Source: Rhodocyclaceae bacterium (GTDB lineage Bacteria; Pseudomonadota; Gammaproteobacteria; Burkholderiales; Usitatibacteraceae). From it: a DNA stretch of 64,000 bases. The stretch spans positions 1-64,000 of the forward strand of contig JADCJC010000065.1 of the NCBI GenBank assembly GCA_020247395.1, written 5' to 3'. The notes beneath the pieces were generated by a model, which ran no database searches, was not told the DNA's origin, and saw nothing but the letters and a program-made list of their open reading frames with translations. Numbering within the stretch: the first letter of the stretch is position 1; the number at the start of each line of letters is the position of its first letter. Shown here piece after piece: positions 28,328-38,410 of the stretch. The position numbers and the translations under genes were made by a program.

Positions 28328-29950
28328 CTAACTCGCGCAGACTCGATTCTTGCCGAGACGCTTGGCGTGACTTAGCGCCTGCTCTGCCCGATCAATTACC
28401 GCCTGATGCTGCTCGTCCCCGCTAAGTCGGGTCACACCTGCGCTGAAGGTGACAAACAACTTTTCAAGGCCGTGCAAGAAGAACTGTCGAGTGAGTTGGC
28501 GCTGCAGTTTCTCCGCCATCCCAACAGCAATATCCAGCGGCGTATCCGGCATCAACACAACAAACTCCTCCCCTGCAAGCCTTGCCAGGATATCAGTCGG
28601 TCGCAGCGCCTCCCGGATGACTCTACTCAAGTGTACCAATGCATCGTCGCCGGCGTCGTGCCCGTGGCGTTCGTTTATAGACTTAAAGTTGTCGATGTCG
28701 AGTAGCGCTAGGCATAACGACGAGCCATCGTTCAATGATTTGTGCGCTTCAGCGTAAAACGCCGATTCAAATCCGTTTCGGTTAAGCGCCTGAGTAAGGT
28801 TATCCGTACGCACCTCTTCGCTCACCTTCGCCAACGCACGCTCTAGTTCTGCCGAACGCGCCTCGTACTCCGCCGCCGTTTTCTGCGCGGAAGCTAGCTC
28901 TTTCTGCGCAGCCGACATTTCTTCATGTACGCTGCGAGTATCGTTTAACAGGTGCTGCACGACATCGGCAACGGAGGAAATGTCTTCCGCTGACTCGATG
29001 GCAATCGCGTAGTGGTCAATACGATTGTTGAATTCGCCGGTCGACGCGGCCATGGAATTCAGGCGCGCCATGAAGACACGAATCATGTCGCGTAACGCGA
29101 GCTTCGCTTCGTCAAGATGTTCTTTAAGATCAGCCTGTCGGCGGCCTGCATCACGAAGCGTCGACTCAATGTTGCGTAACGTAGCTTCGTCCGCATTAGA
29201 TGTCAATGCGGCGTCGATGCGCGTCATCTGACCATTCAGCCAAGAGTGCTCGGCATTCAAACAGGCGACATTTTTCACAATGGCGGACAACAATGACTTC
29301 AGCTGCAAGTTTGTGCGGTCTTCTTGACTTTGTAGCGCAATTACATTGCCGGAGAAGTCCTTCAGTTGCTCGTGGAGTTCGCCATGCTCCTCACACGATC
29401 TCACATGCCGAAGAGCATGCATCAGGTTTGCTGCGGTGCGCTTGAGATCAGGTGTCTTCTTGTAAAGCGGGCTGCTAGATGTCAACGCCAAGACAGAGGT
29501 CTCAGCCCATGCTCCGCATAACTCATCCAGCACCTCTCCTTTGGCCGGTACTACGCTCTTAGAGGGCATGGACTGTGCCTCTGCGAGGATCTGATCAATC
29601 GCATGCCAAGCACCACGCCGGATTGCCTGATCAATTGACTGACGCGCTCTGTCGCTAAATGGTAACGCGGCGCAAAGGCTAAGTGCCGCTTTGGCCGCGT
29701 GGGCACCGTCAACGTTTGTCGTCTCCTTTTTCTCAACTAGCGCACGCCCGCCAATCTCGTAGTAAACACGCGAAAAATTTTCCGGTGTTGGCGGCAACTT
29801 GTCCCTAGCAAGGCGACGAATCGTTTCCTTCGCCAGCATCGCCGGTGGCTGCTGAATCGCCGCATGCGAGGCGCTCTCGTTGGGGTGTGTCGGTGCCGTT
29901 CTCCGCCAGTCTGCTGGAGTTGAATTGTCTACGGAAGGTACTGGATTCAT
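28328..29950 (-). CDS. GGDEF-domain diguanylate cyclase with AGEEF active-site variant
   Basis: Predicted cytoplasmic diguanylate cyclase, about 540 residues. A long helical N-terminal region (with the LPPTPENFSRVYYEIGG pattern) leads through a coiled coil (ASAQKTAAEYEARSAELERA) to a C-terminal GGDEF domain. The signature reads RLAGEEF rather than GGEEF or GGDEF; the first Gly is replaced by Ala. An inhibitory I-site RPTD lies five residues before it, and DNFKSINERHGHDAGD is intact. A-for-G variants of this motif can be active, so activity is plausible. ATG 29950 is used; a GTG at 29959 is the alternative. It is divergently unrelated to its convergent receiver neighbour. Confidence 0.88.
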   Translation of the reverse strand: MNPVPSVDNSTPADWRRTAPTHPNESASHAAIQQPPAMLAKETIRRLARDKLPPTPENFSRVYYEIGGRALVEKKETTNVDGAHAAKAALSLCAALPFSDRARQSIDQAIRRGAWHAIDQILAEAQSMPSKSVVPAKGEVLDELCGAWAETSVLALTSSSPLYKKTPDLKRTAANLMHALRHVRSCEEHGELHEQLKDFSGNVIALQSQEDRTNLQLKSLLSAIVKNVACLNAEHSWLNGQMTRIDAALTSNADEATLRNIESTLRDAGRRQADLKEHLDEAKLALRDMIRVFMARLNSMAASTGEFNNRIDHYAIAIESAEDISSVADVVQHLLNDTRSVHEEMSAAQKELASAQKTAAEYEARSAELERALAKVSEEVRTDNLTQALNRNGFESAFYAEAHKSLNDGSSLCLALLDIDNFKSINERHGHDAGDDALVHLSRVIREALRPTDILARLAGEEFVVLMPDTPLDIAVGMAEKLQRQLTRQFFLHGLEKLFVTFSAGVTRLSGDEQHQAVIDRAEQALSHAKRLGKNRVCAS

Positions 29951-29986
29951 GTTTTCCACTCACAAAAATAGCACATCGGAAACATC

Positions 29987-32236
29987 TCAAAACAACTTCG
30001 GACGCTTACGCCTCATTGGCAGTACTTGCTTCATTGACGATATGGTCTGCGGTAAGTTGTCCGCAATGACAAAGTCGTTAAAGGCGTCGATCTCAAGCGG
30101 CCTAGAGAACCAGTAGCCTTGCATCAGGAAACAGCCATGGACTTTAAGCAAATTCGCCTGCGCCGCCGTTTCCACACCCTCTGCGATCACCCGCAGGTTG
30201 AGGGCGCGCGCAAGTGCGGCAATGGCTGAGACAATTGCCTCGTCATCCGAACCCTCGGCCAACTCGCGGACAAACGAGCGGTCAATCTTCAGCGTATCGA
30301 TCGGCAGCTTGCGTAGATATGACAGCGACGAGTAACCTGTTCCGAAATCATCCACCGATAAATGCACGCCAAGGTCGCTCAACATTTCCAGTGCAGGTAG
30401 CGCTTCCTTTAGGTCCTGCATCAGCAACGTCTCGGTAATCTCCAGTTCCAATAATTCAGGTTCGACGCCAAACGCGCGCGTAACGTCCTCGACTTTTTGC
30501 ACGAACTTGGGTGATTGGAACGCGTTCGCCGATATGTTGACGGCGATCGGAAACACCGGCTTCCCCTGTTCGCGCCACGCTGCAATCTGCCGACAGGCTT
30601 CCCGGATTGCCCAGTCACCTAACGCGAGAATCATCCCTGTCTCGCACGCGATAGGGATGAATTCATCAGGGGGAACCAGTCGGTCGCCACGCTGCCAGCG
30701 CATTAACGCCTCAGCGGCAATAACTCGACCCGACATGGTGTCTATCTGGGGTTGGTAATGCAGCCTCAATTCATTTCGCTCGATGGCGCGGTGCAGGGCG
30801 TTAGAAATATCCAGCCGCTGGTGTGCAGATGAGTCGAGAGTCGGCGTATACGACTTTAAGCCGTTCCGACCGTTCTCCTTGACGGCATACATCGCCATGT
30901 CTGCCGTGCGCAGGATGGCGTCGACATCATCCCCATCTCGTGGATACACCGATACCCCGATCGAGCCACTTACGTAACACTCTTGACCCGACAATACAAA
31001 TGGCTTCTGCAAAGCTTCTAGGATACGATTAGCAACCGCATCCGCGTGCGAGAAGCGATCAAGATTCGCCAGCAGCACCGTAAACTCGTCCCCCCCTAGG
31101 CGAGCGACACTATCGAGAGTTTCATCAAGATAGTCGGGCATGGCCTCTCTCGAAATGGTGTCGCCCAAACGCAGGCAGCTCGTCAGCCGGGCCGCACACT
31201 CACGTAGCAGCGCATCACCAGCATGGTGCCCGAGGGTGTCGTTAATCCGCTTAAAGTTGTCTAGGTCAAGAAACAGCACAGCCACACTTTTTTCATTTTG
31301 TTTTGCCCGATCAACCGCAGCCGAGAGCTGCTCACGGAACAAGCGGCGATTGGGTAAACCCGTTAACGAGTCGTAGTTGGCGAGGTGCCGAATCTGCGAC
31401 TCTGCGGCGCATCGCTCGGTGATGTCTTGTGTAATACCGTGAATCCGAAGAGGCGTTCCAACATGATCGAACTCAACCTCGGCGTCAACATGAATCACCC
31501 GAGTGGAGCCATTTGCCCGCAGAATTTCGCAATCGAACCTTGCGGCGCGCTCGCCGGCAATCAACCGGCCAAAGTGCGTCTTGACACGCACCTTGTCCGT
31601 CGGGTGTACGCTGCTCCATGCGGCTGCTGCAGTCACCCCACCCGCCTCATAGTTGATATCGAGAAGTGCACAACATTCGACTGACGCGTAGACCAGTGAA
31701 GCCGACACATCCCACTCCCAGATTCCGAGGCGTGCGATGCGCTGCGCTTTTGAGACCCGCGCTTCGCTTCGCACCAAATCCGCACGCAGTCGCGACGCGC
31801 GCAATAAGTAGCGGCAGCGTTGGACCAGCAGCGTCCACTGCGCGGATTTCACGAAAAAATCGCTAGCGCCCGCTTCATAGGCGCTCGCTACTGACTTTTC
31901 ATCGTCCAAGCCCGTCAACATCAAAATCGGGACGTGGCGCCCAGCCGATGTTGCACGAATCGCCTTGCAGGTCTCGAAGCCATCTACTCCTGGCATCAGC
32001 GCGTCCAGCAACACAATGTCGGGCACCTGCCGAGAAAACTGCTCAAGTGCTGTAGCACCGTCAGCCGCCTCATTGACCGCCATACCGATATCCTCAAGAG
32101 CGACGCGTGTCATGAGCCTTGAAAGCGGCTCATCGTCGACCAACAACACAATCACGTTGCGATTGCTACCAGAAGAGCTCCCGTCGACCGCGTCCGAGTC
32201 AAGCGCAACAGGCAGGGTTAAAAGGCTATTAGGCAT
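29987..32236 (-). CDS. Response regulator with PAS, GGDEF and EAL domains (RpfG-type signalling hybrid)
   Basis: Bifunctional c-di-GMP signalling protein, 749 residues. Domain order: receiver (about 27-145, DD at 34-35, phospho-acceptor Asp78 in VLLDALMP), PAS (about 170-275), GGDEF (about 285-460, GGDEF at 381-385) and EAL (about 480-735, EAL at 509-511, DDFGTGYSSL present). Both output motifs look intact. An insertion of about 16 residues (TISREAMPDYLDETLDS) sits between the usual I-site position and GGDEF, so product inhibition may be lost. It lies 36 bases upstream of the AGEEF cyclase gene on the same strand, so the two probably form an operon. Confidence 0.92.
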   Translation of the reverse strand: MPNSLLTLPVALDSDAVDGSSSGSNRNVIVLLVDDEPLSRLMTRVALEDIGMAVNEAADGATALEQFSRQVPDIVLLDALMPGVDGFETCKAIRATSAGRHVPILMLTGLDDEKSVASAYEAGASDFFVKSAQWTLLVQRCRYLLRASRLRADLVRSEARVSKAQRIARLGIWEWDVSASLVYASVECCALLDINYEAGGVTAAAAWSSVHPTDKVRVKTHFGRLIAGERAARFDCEILRANGSTRVIHVDAEVEFDHVGTPLRIHGITQDITERCAAESQIRHLANYDSLTGLPNRRLFREQLSAAVDRAKQNEKSVAVLFLDLDNFKRINDTLGHHAGDALLRECAARLTSCLRLGDTISREAMPDYLDETLDSVARLGGDEFTVLLANLDRFSHADAVANRILEALQKPFVLSGQECYVSGSIGVSVYPRDGDDVDAILRTADMAMYAVKENGRNGLKSYTPTLDSSAHQRLDISNALHRAIERNELRLHYQPQIDTMSGRVIAAEALMRWQRGDRLVPPDEFIPIACETGMILALGDWAIREACRQIAAWREQGKPVFPIAVNISANAFQSPKFVQKVEDVTRAFGVEPELLELEITETLLMQDLKEALPALEMLSDLGVHLSVDDFGTGYSSLSYLRKLPIDTLKIDRSFVRELAEGSDDEAIVSAIAALARALNLRVIAEGVETAAQANLLKVHGCFLMQGYWFSRPLEIDAFNDFVIADNLPQTISSMKQVLPMRRKRPKLF

Positions 32237-32652
32237 GGTAGATCTTGTGGCGAATCAGGGGGCGATGGTGATTGACGCTTGACTCGAGAAGGTCGGTCAG
32301 GTACGCGAAGCGGTCGATAGGTTTTCGGCATGATTGTTAATTTCTTCAGTAATTCCTTTCGGTTTTCTTTCGCGATCCTTACCGCTGGTCTGTAATTGCT
32401 CTCCTCATGCCAGACCGTTTTATCGCCAATACCGCTCGGCAGCGAAGTGTCCAAATATGCGTTCAGCTGTGCTGTCGCGTCGTGCGGAGGCAATCGGTAG
32501 TTTCCTCGGAAGAGATTCGATGTCGCCCCTCAACGTAGAAGGACGGACCGGGTGCCCCTAGGTTTCAGCCAAAAAAGTTGGGAATACAAACTGTTTCCCG
32601 GCTTGAAACTTCCCAGCCTGTATTCAAGAAACTTGAGACTAGGCCGATATCA
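32237..32652. other. Intergenic region between divergent c-di-GMP and HDOD genes
   Basis: This 416-base stretch carries the promoters of both divergent genes but no gene I can support. A possible sigma-28-like element ends at GGCCGATAT (32642-32650) with a weak TCAAGAAA 11 bases upstream, directly against the HDOD start codon. Confidence 0.4.
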
Positions 32653-33540
32653 ATGCACGTCCCCATTGTCAAAGAACCCATGGAATTCATCGCCAAACCG
32701 CTTGACAGCCTCTCAGCATGGACTCGTGAATACAGTAGTCAGCCAATCCCTGTGCTGGGCCGTACGGTTACGGCCATTAACGCGCTGGCGCTTGACCAAG
32801 AACATGTCGCGGCGCGGGATATTGCCGCGGAAGTCCGCCGCGACCCACTGATGACATTAAAGACACTGATCTGGGCCGGTAAGGCAATGCGCCGCCGCAA
32901 TCATGCGAGTTTGAGCGGCGAAATCGAAACGGTTGAAGCGGCGGTGGTAATGATGGGAATCACGTCATTTTTTCGCGACTTCGCCGATCTCGAATCTTTT
33001 GAAGCGCGCTTGCGCGACTATCCCGAGGCGCAGCTGCAGCTGCTGCGTGTAATTGGGCGCGCAGTCAATGCATCGAACTACGCAACCGACTGGGCAGCGT
33101 ACCGGCATGACTTGGACGCGGCAGTCATCCAAGAAGCGGCGCTGCTACACGACCTCGCCGAAATGCTCACATGGTGTTTTGCTCCTAGCCTGTCAATCAG
33201 CATGTGGAAGCTGCGCACCGCGCATCCGTCGATGCGCAGTCACGATATCCAGCGGGCTGTCCTCGGCATCGCTTTGGATGACCTCAACCTAGAACTGTTG
33301 AAGGAGTGGTGCCTTCCGAGCCTGCTGTTGCGACTCGCCGATCACCATCACGCCAATCACGCCGCCGTCAAGAATGTGTTGCTAGCGGCCAACCTCGCGC
33401 GCCATGCAGCGAACGGTTGGACTGATCCAGCGCTGCACGATGACTTTGAAAACATCGCCAAATTACTCAACCAAACTGCGGCTTGGGTGGAGCATCGGGT
33501 TCGTGGCGGCGAGGATACAAACCGAATTTCGCAGACCTAG
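32653..33540 (+). CDS. HDOD-domain signalling protein
   Basis: Cytoplasmic HDOD-domain protein, 295 residues from ATG 32653. It has the domain's helical pattern: PIPVLGRTVTAINAL, DIAAEVRRDPLMTLKTLIWAG, VVMMGITSFFRD, AALLHDLAEML and LADHHHANH. HDOD domains resemble HD phosphodiesterases but usually lack their metal ligands and act in regulatory complexes. A TTG at 32578 is a less likely start. A sigma-28-like box nearly touches the ATG; if real, translation may begin at ATG 32680 instead. It precedes a PAS histidine kinase gene on the same strand. Confidence 0.85.
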   Translation: MHVPIVKEPMEFIAKPLDSLSAWTREYSSQPIPVLGRTVTAINALALDQEHVAARDIAAEVRRDPLMTLKTLIWAGKAMRRRNHASLSGEIETVEAAVVMMGITSFFRDFADLESFEARLRDYPEAQLQLLRVIGRAVNASNYATDWAAYRHDLDAAVIQEAALLHDLAEMLTWCFAPSLSISMWKLRTAHPSMRSHDIQRAVLGIALDDLNLELLKEWCLPSLLLRLADHHHANHAAVKNVLLAANLARHAANGWTDPALHDDFENIAKLLNQTAAWVEHRVRGGEDTNRISQT

Positions 33541-33855
33541 TCCAGTCCAACCTGCTGTGCGGTCGGAATGCCTTACTGATTTAGCTTCCCCTCCGGAATC
33601 CGCATCTCCTATGCGGCAAATCGCGGGGCACGGAAGGTTGAGTCTTGCGCAGACGATACCATCCCCAGTTGATAAGCAGAGTGAGCGCCCATGCAAGGCA
33701 CCAATGCGTGGAGCAGCCCAAGCGCGGTCGCGCGATTTTGGTTGGGCTGCGATCGACCGAATTAGGTAGATTCGGAAGCGCAGTGGCTGCATCACGATGT
33801 TTGTAAACAGCCGTCCACTACGTTAAGCCTATGAGTTGACATTTGTTTACGTGCA
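33541..33855. other. Intergenic region before the histidine kinase gene
   Basis: No supportable gene in this 315-base stretch. An inverted repeat (CAGCCCAA at 33714-33721, TTGGGCTG at 33742-33749) could form a hairpin after the HDOD gene, but no T-run follows. Confidence 0.4.
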
Positions 33856-35952
33856 TTGACAAACTTTAACGAAGTCCGCCCCGTTGCTACGGTGGGTAGT
33901 TCTATATTTCTTCGGTTTACCCTGCTTTGCGCTACGCTGCTAAGCCAGCGTAGAGGTATCACACATGCAGGTTATAACCCCGTCGCGGCGGCGACTTTGA
34001 TCGCCTCTAGCCGCCTTTACAGAATCCAGTTAAGCTACACTTGGCCGTCTCCAATCTTCAGCAGTCCTTTGATAAAATCCGACCAAATTCGTCTCACGTG
34101 GGTGTTTGTGCTCCTCTCTGTAGCGGTGGCGGCCATCCCGGTCGCCATCTTCACGGGGATCTATGTTTGGCTAACTGCACCCGTGGTTACAACGATGAGT
34201 GTAGTTGTTTCCGCCATCGTTTCCGCAGTTATTAGCGCCGCACTTGCGGGATTGTGGCTATCGCGCCGCGTGATATTGCTAGTTGATCAAGTCATTCGGT
34301 TTGCCGGCCACCTAGCACAAAACGACGCAGCTGAGTGGCTGCCCTCTCGAATCCGCGAGATCAACCAGCTAGGCGCCTCTATGAAGGCACTCGCCTATCA
34401 ATCAAGGCGGCGCACGGAAGCACAGCTTGAAGCAACTGCCATTTTCTCCAGCTCGTTTAGCCACTTGCCGGTTGCCACTGCGTTACACCGATATCCCTCT
34501 CTCGAACTAATCGACGTCAACGACGCTTGGGAACGGGTATTTGAGACCTGTCGCGACGCGGCGTTGGCAGGCAACGACTCACAATTCCAAATTCTGGCAC
34601 CGGGTGATGCCTACACCCACATGCATGCCGAAATGGCAGCAAACCGCGCTGTGCGCGACTATTCCATTACCGCTCGCACGCGCTCAGGCAAAGTGTTGTC
34701 ACTCCTCGTTTCACGCGTTCGTTTCGTTGCCGCCCAAAGCGACTACCAGCTTACCACCGCCATCGATATCACTGAACGGGTTCAAACCGAGTCGGCGCTG
34801 CGCGACAGCGAGGCCTGCTTTAGCGCGATCTTTGCGACCTTGGATGAAGGCGTCATACTCGTACAAAACCTTGACGGCAGAGCCGTGTTTTGTAATCCAG
34901 CGGCACTGCGTATCCTTGGAATTAGCATGGCTGAACTGCGTGGCGACGCACCGCGTAATCCAAACTGGCAAATTCGCGATGGCGATGGAACGGCACTCAC
35001 CCCGGCGAGGTGGCCTTCATCAATGGTGGTGGAAAGCGGCAATCCTGTACTTGGGCGACATTTTATCGTGATTCGACCAGACGGTAGCAAGTGCGACATC
35101 ACGGTGAATGCGATGCCGCTTGAAGCCGCGTCTCTTGGGGCCCACGGCACCTTGTTGACCATTACAGACCGTACTGCCGAATACAAGACCTTAACCGACG
35201 TGCGATCACTAGCAGCCAACCTTGGGGACAAAGTCACTCACCGCACCGCAGAATTAGAAGAGGCCAACGCCGAGTTAAGGACGTTCTCGTACAGCGTTTC
35301 TCACGACCTTCGATCGCCGTTGCGCGCCATTGATGGCTTTGCGCAATTGCTTAATGATCGCCATGGCCACGAACTGTCACTGGAGGCCAAACGACATCTT
35401 AATCGTGTACTGCAAAGCACTAAGCGCATGAACGGCATCATCGACGACCTACTGATGCTGGCAAGAGTTACCCAGGCCGATATCAGCTGCATCACACTGA
35501 ATGTCAGCGAACTAGCGACAGCCGTTGCTGAACAACTGGCAACCAACAAAGCGCGGCAAGTCGAGTGGCAGATCGAAAGTGGCATTGAGATAAATGCAGA
35601 CCCGGGATTGATCCAAATCGTGTTGGAGAACCTGCTTGGCAACGCATGGAAGTATTCGGCACGAACAGCAGTGGCCAAAATTTCACTGCGCGCAAATGCC
35701 GAGTTACCGGAGGGTTACGTCGGGTTTGTGGTGGAAGACAATGGCGTCGGCTTTGATCAGAAATACGTTGATCGTCTGTTCTCTCCGTTCCGGAGACTGC
35801 ACGCGGAAACCGAATTCCCCGGTAGCGGGATTGGACTAGCCACTGTCAAGCGGGCAATCGCAAGGCACGGCGGAAGTGTGCGCGCCGAGGGCGTGACCGG
35901 AAGCGGCGCTAGGTTCTGGGTGACGCTCCCACGTCATCGACGTGACGAGTAG
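33856..35952 (+). CDS. PAS-domain sensor histidine kinase
   Basis: Membrane-bound histidine kinase. Two hydrophobic segments (LTWVFVLLSVAVAAIPVAIF; then SVVVSAIVSAVISAALAGLWL) are followed by two PAS domains (the second near EACFSAIFATLDEG) and a phytochrome-like kinase core. The core has the H-box FSYSVSHDLRSPLRAIDGF, N-box LENLLGNAWKYS, G1 VVEDNGVGFD, F-box LFSPFRRL and G2 GSGIGLATVKRA. No receiver is fused. The start is uncertain: TTG 33856 has no ribosome site; a TTG at 34070 just before the first membrane segment would give a more natural N-terminus. Stand-alone receivers at 27.9 and 41.7 kb are candidate partners. Confidence 0.87.
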   Translation: MTNFNEVRPVATVGSSIFLRFTLLCATLLSQRRGITHAGYNPVAAATLIASSRLYRIQLSYTWPSPIFSSPLIKSDQIRLTWVFVLLSVAVAAIPVAIFTGIYVWLTAPVVTTMSVVVSAIVSAVISAALAGLWLSRRVILLVDQVIRFAGHLAQNDAAEWLPSRIREINQLGASMKALAYQSRRRTEAQLEATAIFSSSFSHLPVATALHRYPSLELIDVNDAWERVFETCRDAALAGNDSQFQILAPGDAYTHMHAEMAANRAVRDYSITARTRSGKVLSLLVSRVRFVAAQSDYQLTTAIDITERVQTESALRDSEACFSAIFATLDEGVILVQNLDGRAVFCNPAALRILGISMAELRGDAPRNPNWQIRDGDGTALTPARWPSSMVVESGNPVLGRHFIVIRPDGSKCDITVNAMPLEAASLGAHGTLLTITDRTAEYKTLTDVRSLAANLGDKVTHRTAELEEANAELRTFSYSVSHDLRSPLRAIDGFAQLLNDRHGHELSLEAKRHLNRVLQSTKRMNGIIDDLLMLARVTQADISCITLNVSELATAVAEQLATNKARQVEWQIESGIEINADPGLIQIVLENLLGNAWKYSARTAVAKISLRANAELPEGYVGFVVEDNGVGFDQKYVDRLFSPFRRLHAETEFPGSGIGLATVKRAIARHGGSVRAEGVTGSGARFWVTLPRHRRDE

Positions 35953-35986
35953 GTGTCTAATCCGCCGTTAACAACCGGCTAGTGGT

Positions 35987-36223
35987 TTAGTGTGTCGCTG
36001 GTCCAACCGGCGAGGCTGCCACTGTTTGTGAGTACCACACGCGTTGCAGCAATAGAGACATCGACTCAGCGTCAACGCTGGCGTCAACCATCGCGAGTAG
36101 GGGGGCATGTTCCACCGGCGACAGGTCACAGAAATAGAGGTCCAATTCAGCTTCATTCGCGAATTCGCTATCGATCCCGTAAGCTGCCGGGGTTGTGGCT
36201 AGTGTTGTTTGGGTTCTCATCAT
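35987..36223 (-). CDS. Small hypothetical protein downstream of a decayed chemoreceptor gene
   Basis: Unrecognised acidic protein of 78 residues (EFANEAELDLYFCDLSPVEH, then AMVDASVDAE). GGAG lies five bases before the ATG at 36223, and the gene begins ten bases after the stop of the decayed chemoreceptor, so it would share that transcript. There are no membrane segments or known motifs. Real expression is uncertain. Confidence 0.5.
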   Translation of the reverse strand: MMRTQTTLATTPAAYGIDSEFANEAELDLYFCDLSPVEHAPLLAMVDASVDAESMSLLLQRVWYSQTVAASPVGPATH

Positions 36224-36232
36224 GACTCCGCT

Positions 36233-37510
36233 TTAGTAATGCTGCTGGGTTCGGATTTGGCTGCTAACGGTTGTATCTGCGGCCGCATACTTAGCCGCGA
36301 TTAGTTCGCTCATATGGTAGTCTGCGCGGCGTGGAGGGAGAGCTTGAAGGCCCTCGCAGCCTCGTTCGCCGACACACGTTGCCTCCACCACTGCATTGAG
36401 CGCAAGACCATTGGTTTGGAACGCGATGGCATCGATAGCGCCAATAACTTCGGCGATTTTCTTCGACAACTCCTGAGTTTCACTCATGGTGCCTACTGCC
36501 TGATTTACCGTATCTCTACCCTTCACCGCGACGCCTGACGAGGAATTTGCGAGTACGGAGGCTTGCCCAGCGTTTTCCGCGCTCGGAAGTACGGCACCGC
36601 CGAGTTGATCAGCTAACGATGCGGTCTCTTGCGACAAAATCGCCTGGCCATTAGTTCTTGGGCACAAATTGCTATCACCATGCAAGAGTCCGAAGGAAGT
36701 GGTGGAAAGGTTTTCACTGGCCCAATGCCTATTTGAGATGATCGACAACATCTCTAACCGCATCCGCTCCAGCACACTGGCCACCTGAGAAACCTCGTCC
36801 TTACCCTCACCAAGAATTCTTACGCTAACGTCGTTGTTGGCCAATCGGTTCAACGCACCGATAACCGCGCTGATGCGCTGGCTAAATCGGCGACAGATTA
36901 TCCAGGCAAGAATAAAAGCAGCTAGCCCCACGATTGCGCCTGACACCAGCATGATCATTTTCGAGCGCGCTGCTGATTGCCTCACGCCATCCAAACTGTC
37001 TGCCGCCGCCTTCGACACCGCCGTGGCTGCGACCTCGACGCTGGCAATTGTCGCCTTATACTGATCATCGGTCGACATCATCGCCGCGATCCCGGCATTT
37101 ATATCAACAGGCGCGATGTTAATGGCTCTTTCCACCTCCTTAGAGTAGTCGTTGATCGATTTGTTTGCTGCCTTGAAGATGGCGTAGTCGAGTTCGGTGG
37201 CACGCCTTTGTGCATCGTCTACCATCTTTGCGGTAGCCGCAAGCGCGGTGACCACCCTGGACCGCTCGATCTTTGCTTTGGCGTCGTCCAAATTCGATTG
37301 GACGGAAAACAGCGAATAGGCATCGGCTCGTGCAGCTGCCAGGCGGAAGCGCAACTCATCGGCAATTCGACGCGTTTCCAGATGTTCCTTGGAAAGCTGT
37401 TCGAGTGCTGCCTCTTGTTGGCCAATTACCCACCAACCGCTGACTGCACTTGCTGTCGCAAACAGGATTGCCATCAACGGTGCCAGCATCATTTTTTGGA
37501 ACATCGTCAT
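36233..37510 (-). pseudogene. Decayed methyl-accepting chemotaxis protein
   Basis: Chemoreceptor remnant of 425 codons, still open but damaged in its essential part. An N-terminal membrane helix (APLMAILFATASAVSGWWVIG), a four-helix-bundle sensor, a second membrane helix (MLVSGAIVGLAAFILAWII) and a HAMP-like region are intact. The signalling domain follows its normal pattern up to SKKIAEVIGAIDAIAFQTN, then reads GLALNAVVEATCVGERGC where functional receptors have [18 protein letters not shown], and soon turns into unrelated sequence. The whole returning helix is missing. Earlier conserved positions are also changed (NLCPRTNGQA for [10 protein letters not shown]). It cannot form the receptor hairpin tip. 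The intact receptor at 38.5 kb is a homologue. ATG 37510 is used as start since the preceding TTG is less likely. Confidence 0.7.
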
Positions 37511-38410
37511 TTCAATCCCCAAGCAGACTCGATAGACAGTGTGCTACGTCGCGTGTTGAACGGAACCACAAGCATGCTCCTTATGTATGCCGCCACAGAC
37601 AAACTGCTCGTCCAGTTGGTCGAAAAACATCTGTTTTGGATAAATCTCGCGGCTAAATCGACTGGTTAACTTGTATTCCTATTTGATGGACCTTGCATGG
37701 CCCGCCATTCAATTGCGGTCTGCACCGCGCGATTTGCATAGAAGAAATTTTGTGTCATGAGCGGCTGCTTGATGGCGCGGATAAAGTGGGAATACACCCC
37801 CTATCTCTTGGCATCGAGCGACCCAGTGCGTTATGTCCGCCCAGTTGACGCGGTTGTAGCCGCCACGCGGCAACAAGCCCGATATCGGCAAGCCGCAAGC
37901 CTTACTTGGTGGGGCTGACGTCGACGGTCGCAGCCGAGCGGACTTGCGGTCGGAGCACATCGAAACGGCCAACGACCAGCGACGACGGGCATTCCCACGC
38001 CTTTTCTGCTCGAAAACGTCCGCCGTTGCTGGGGTTTAAAGACGAGCTAATGGCTCAAAGCCCAATCACTCCTAGGAGCTGCCCGTATCAGGGCCGCACG
38101 AGAGTTGGCCGCCCTTTCCGCCAGAAGACCACCGGAAAACGCTGCCAGCTTTTTGTTCCGACCGCAGAGCGCATCGACGCTGCTAGCCTTAAAACTTAGC
38201 GCGCTAGCACCAGCTATGAGCGCTTCGGTGCGTCACGTTTCAACCCCGAACTTGGAAGAAATTGCGGGCGGAAGGCTGAATTGGGGCATCTTTGCTTCGC
38301 TGCTCACATCTGGCCCCAATACTCGGGTTATCATGTTGCCGGTCAACGCCAAATCCACCGCGCATTGTCGTACACCGCGCGGCCAGCGCCTACAGCCGAC
38401 CTTGGAAACG
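37511..38410. other. Gene-poor region between two chemoreceptor genes
   Basis: About 0.9 kb with no gene I can support. Short open frames on both strands lack ribosome sites and known motifs. Together with the neighbouring decayed receptor it looks like a degraded segment; I could not identify what it came from. Confidence 0.45.

Noticed and set aside
33463-33795. Minus-strand open frame of 110 codons between the HDOD and kinase genes
   Set aside because: It overlaps the end of the HDOD gene, has no ribosome site or recognisable motif, and composition gives no support.
37709-38199. Open frames on both strands in the 37.5-38.4 kb gap
   Set aside because: They overlap each other, lack ribosome sites and show no family motifs; treated as non-coding or degraded sequence.
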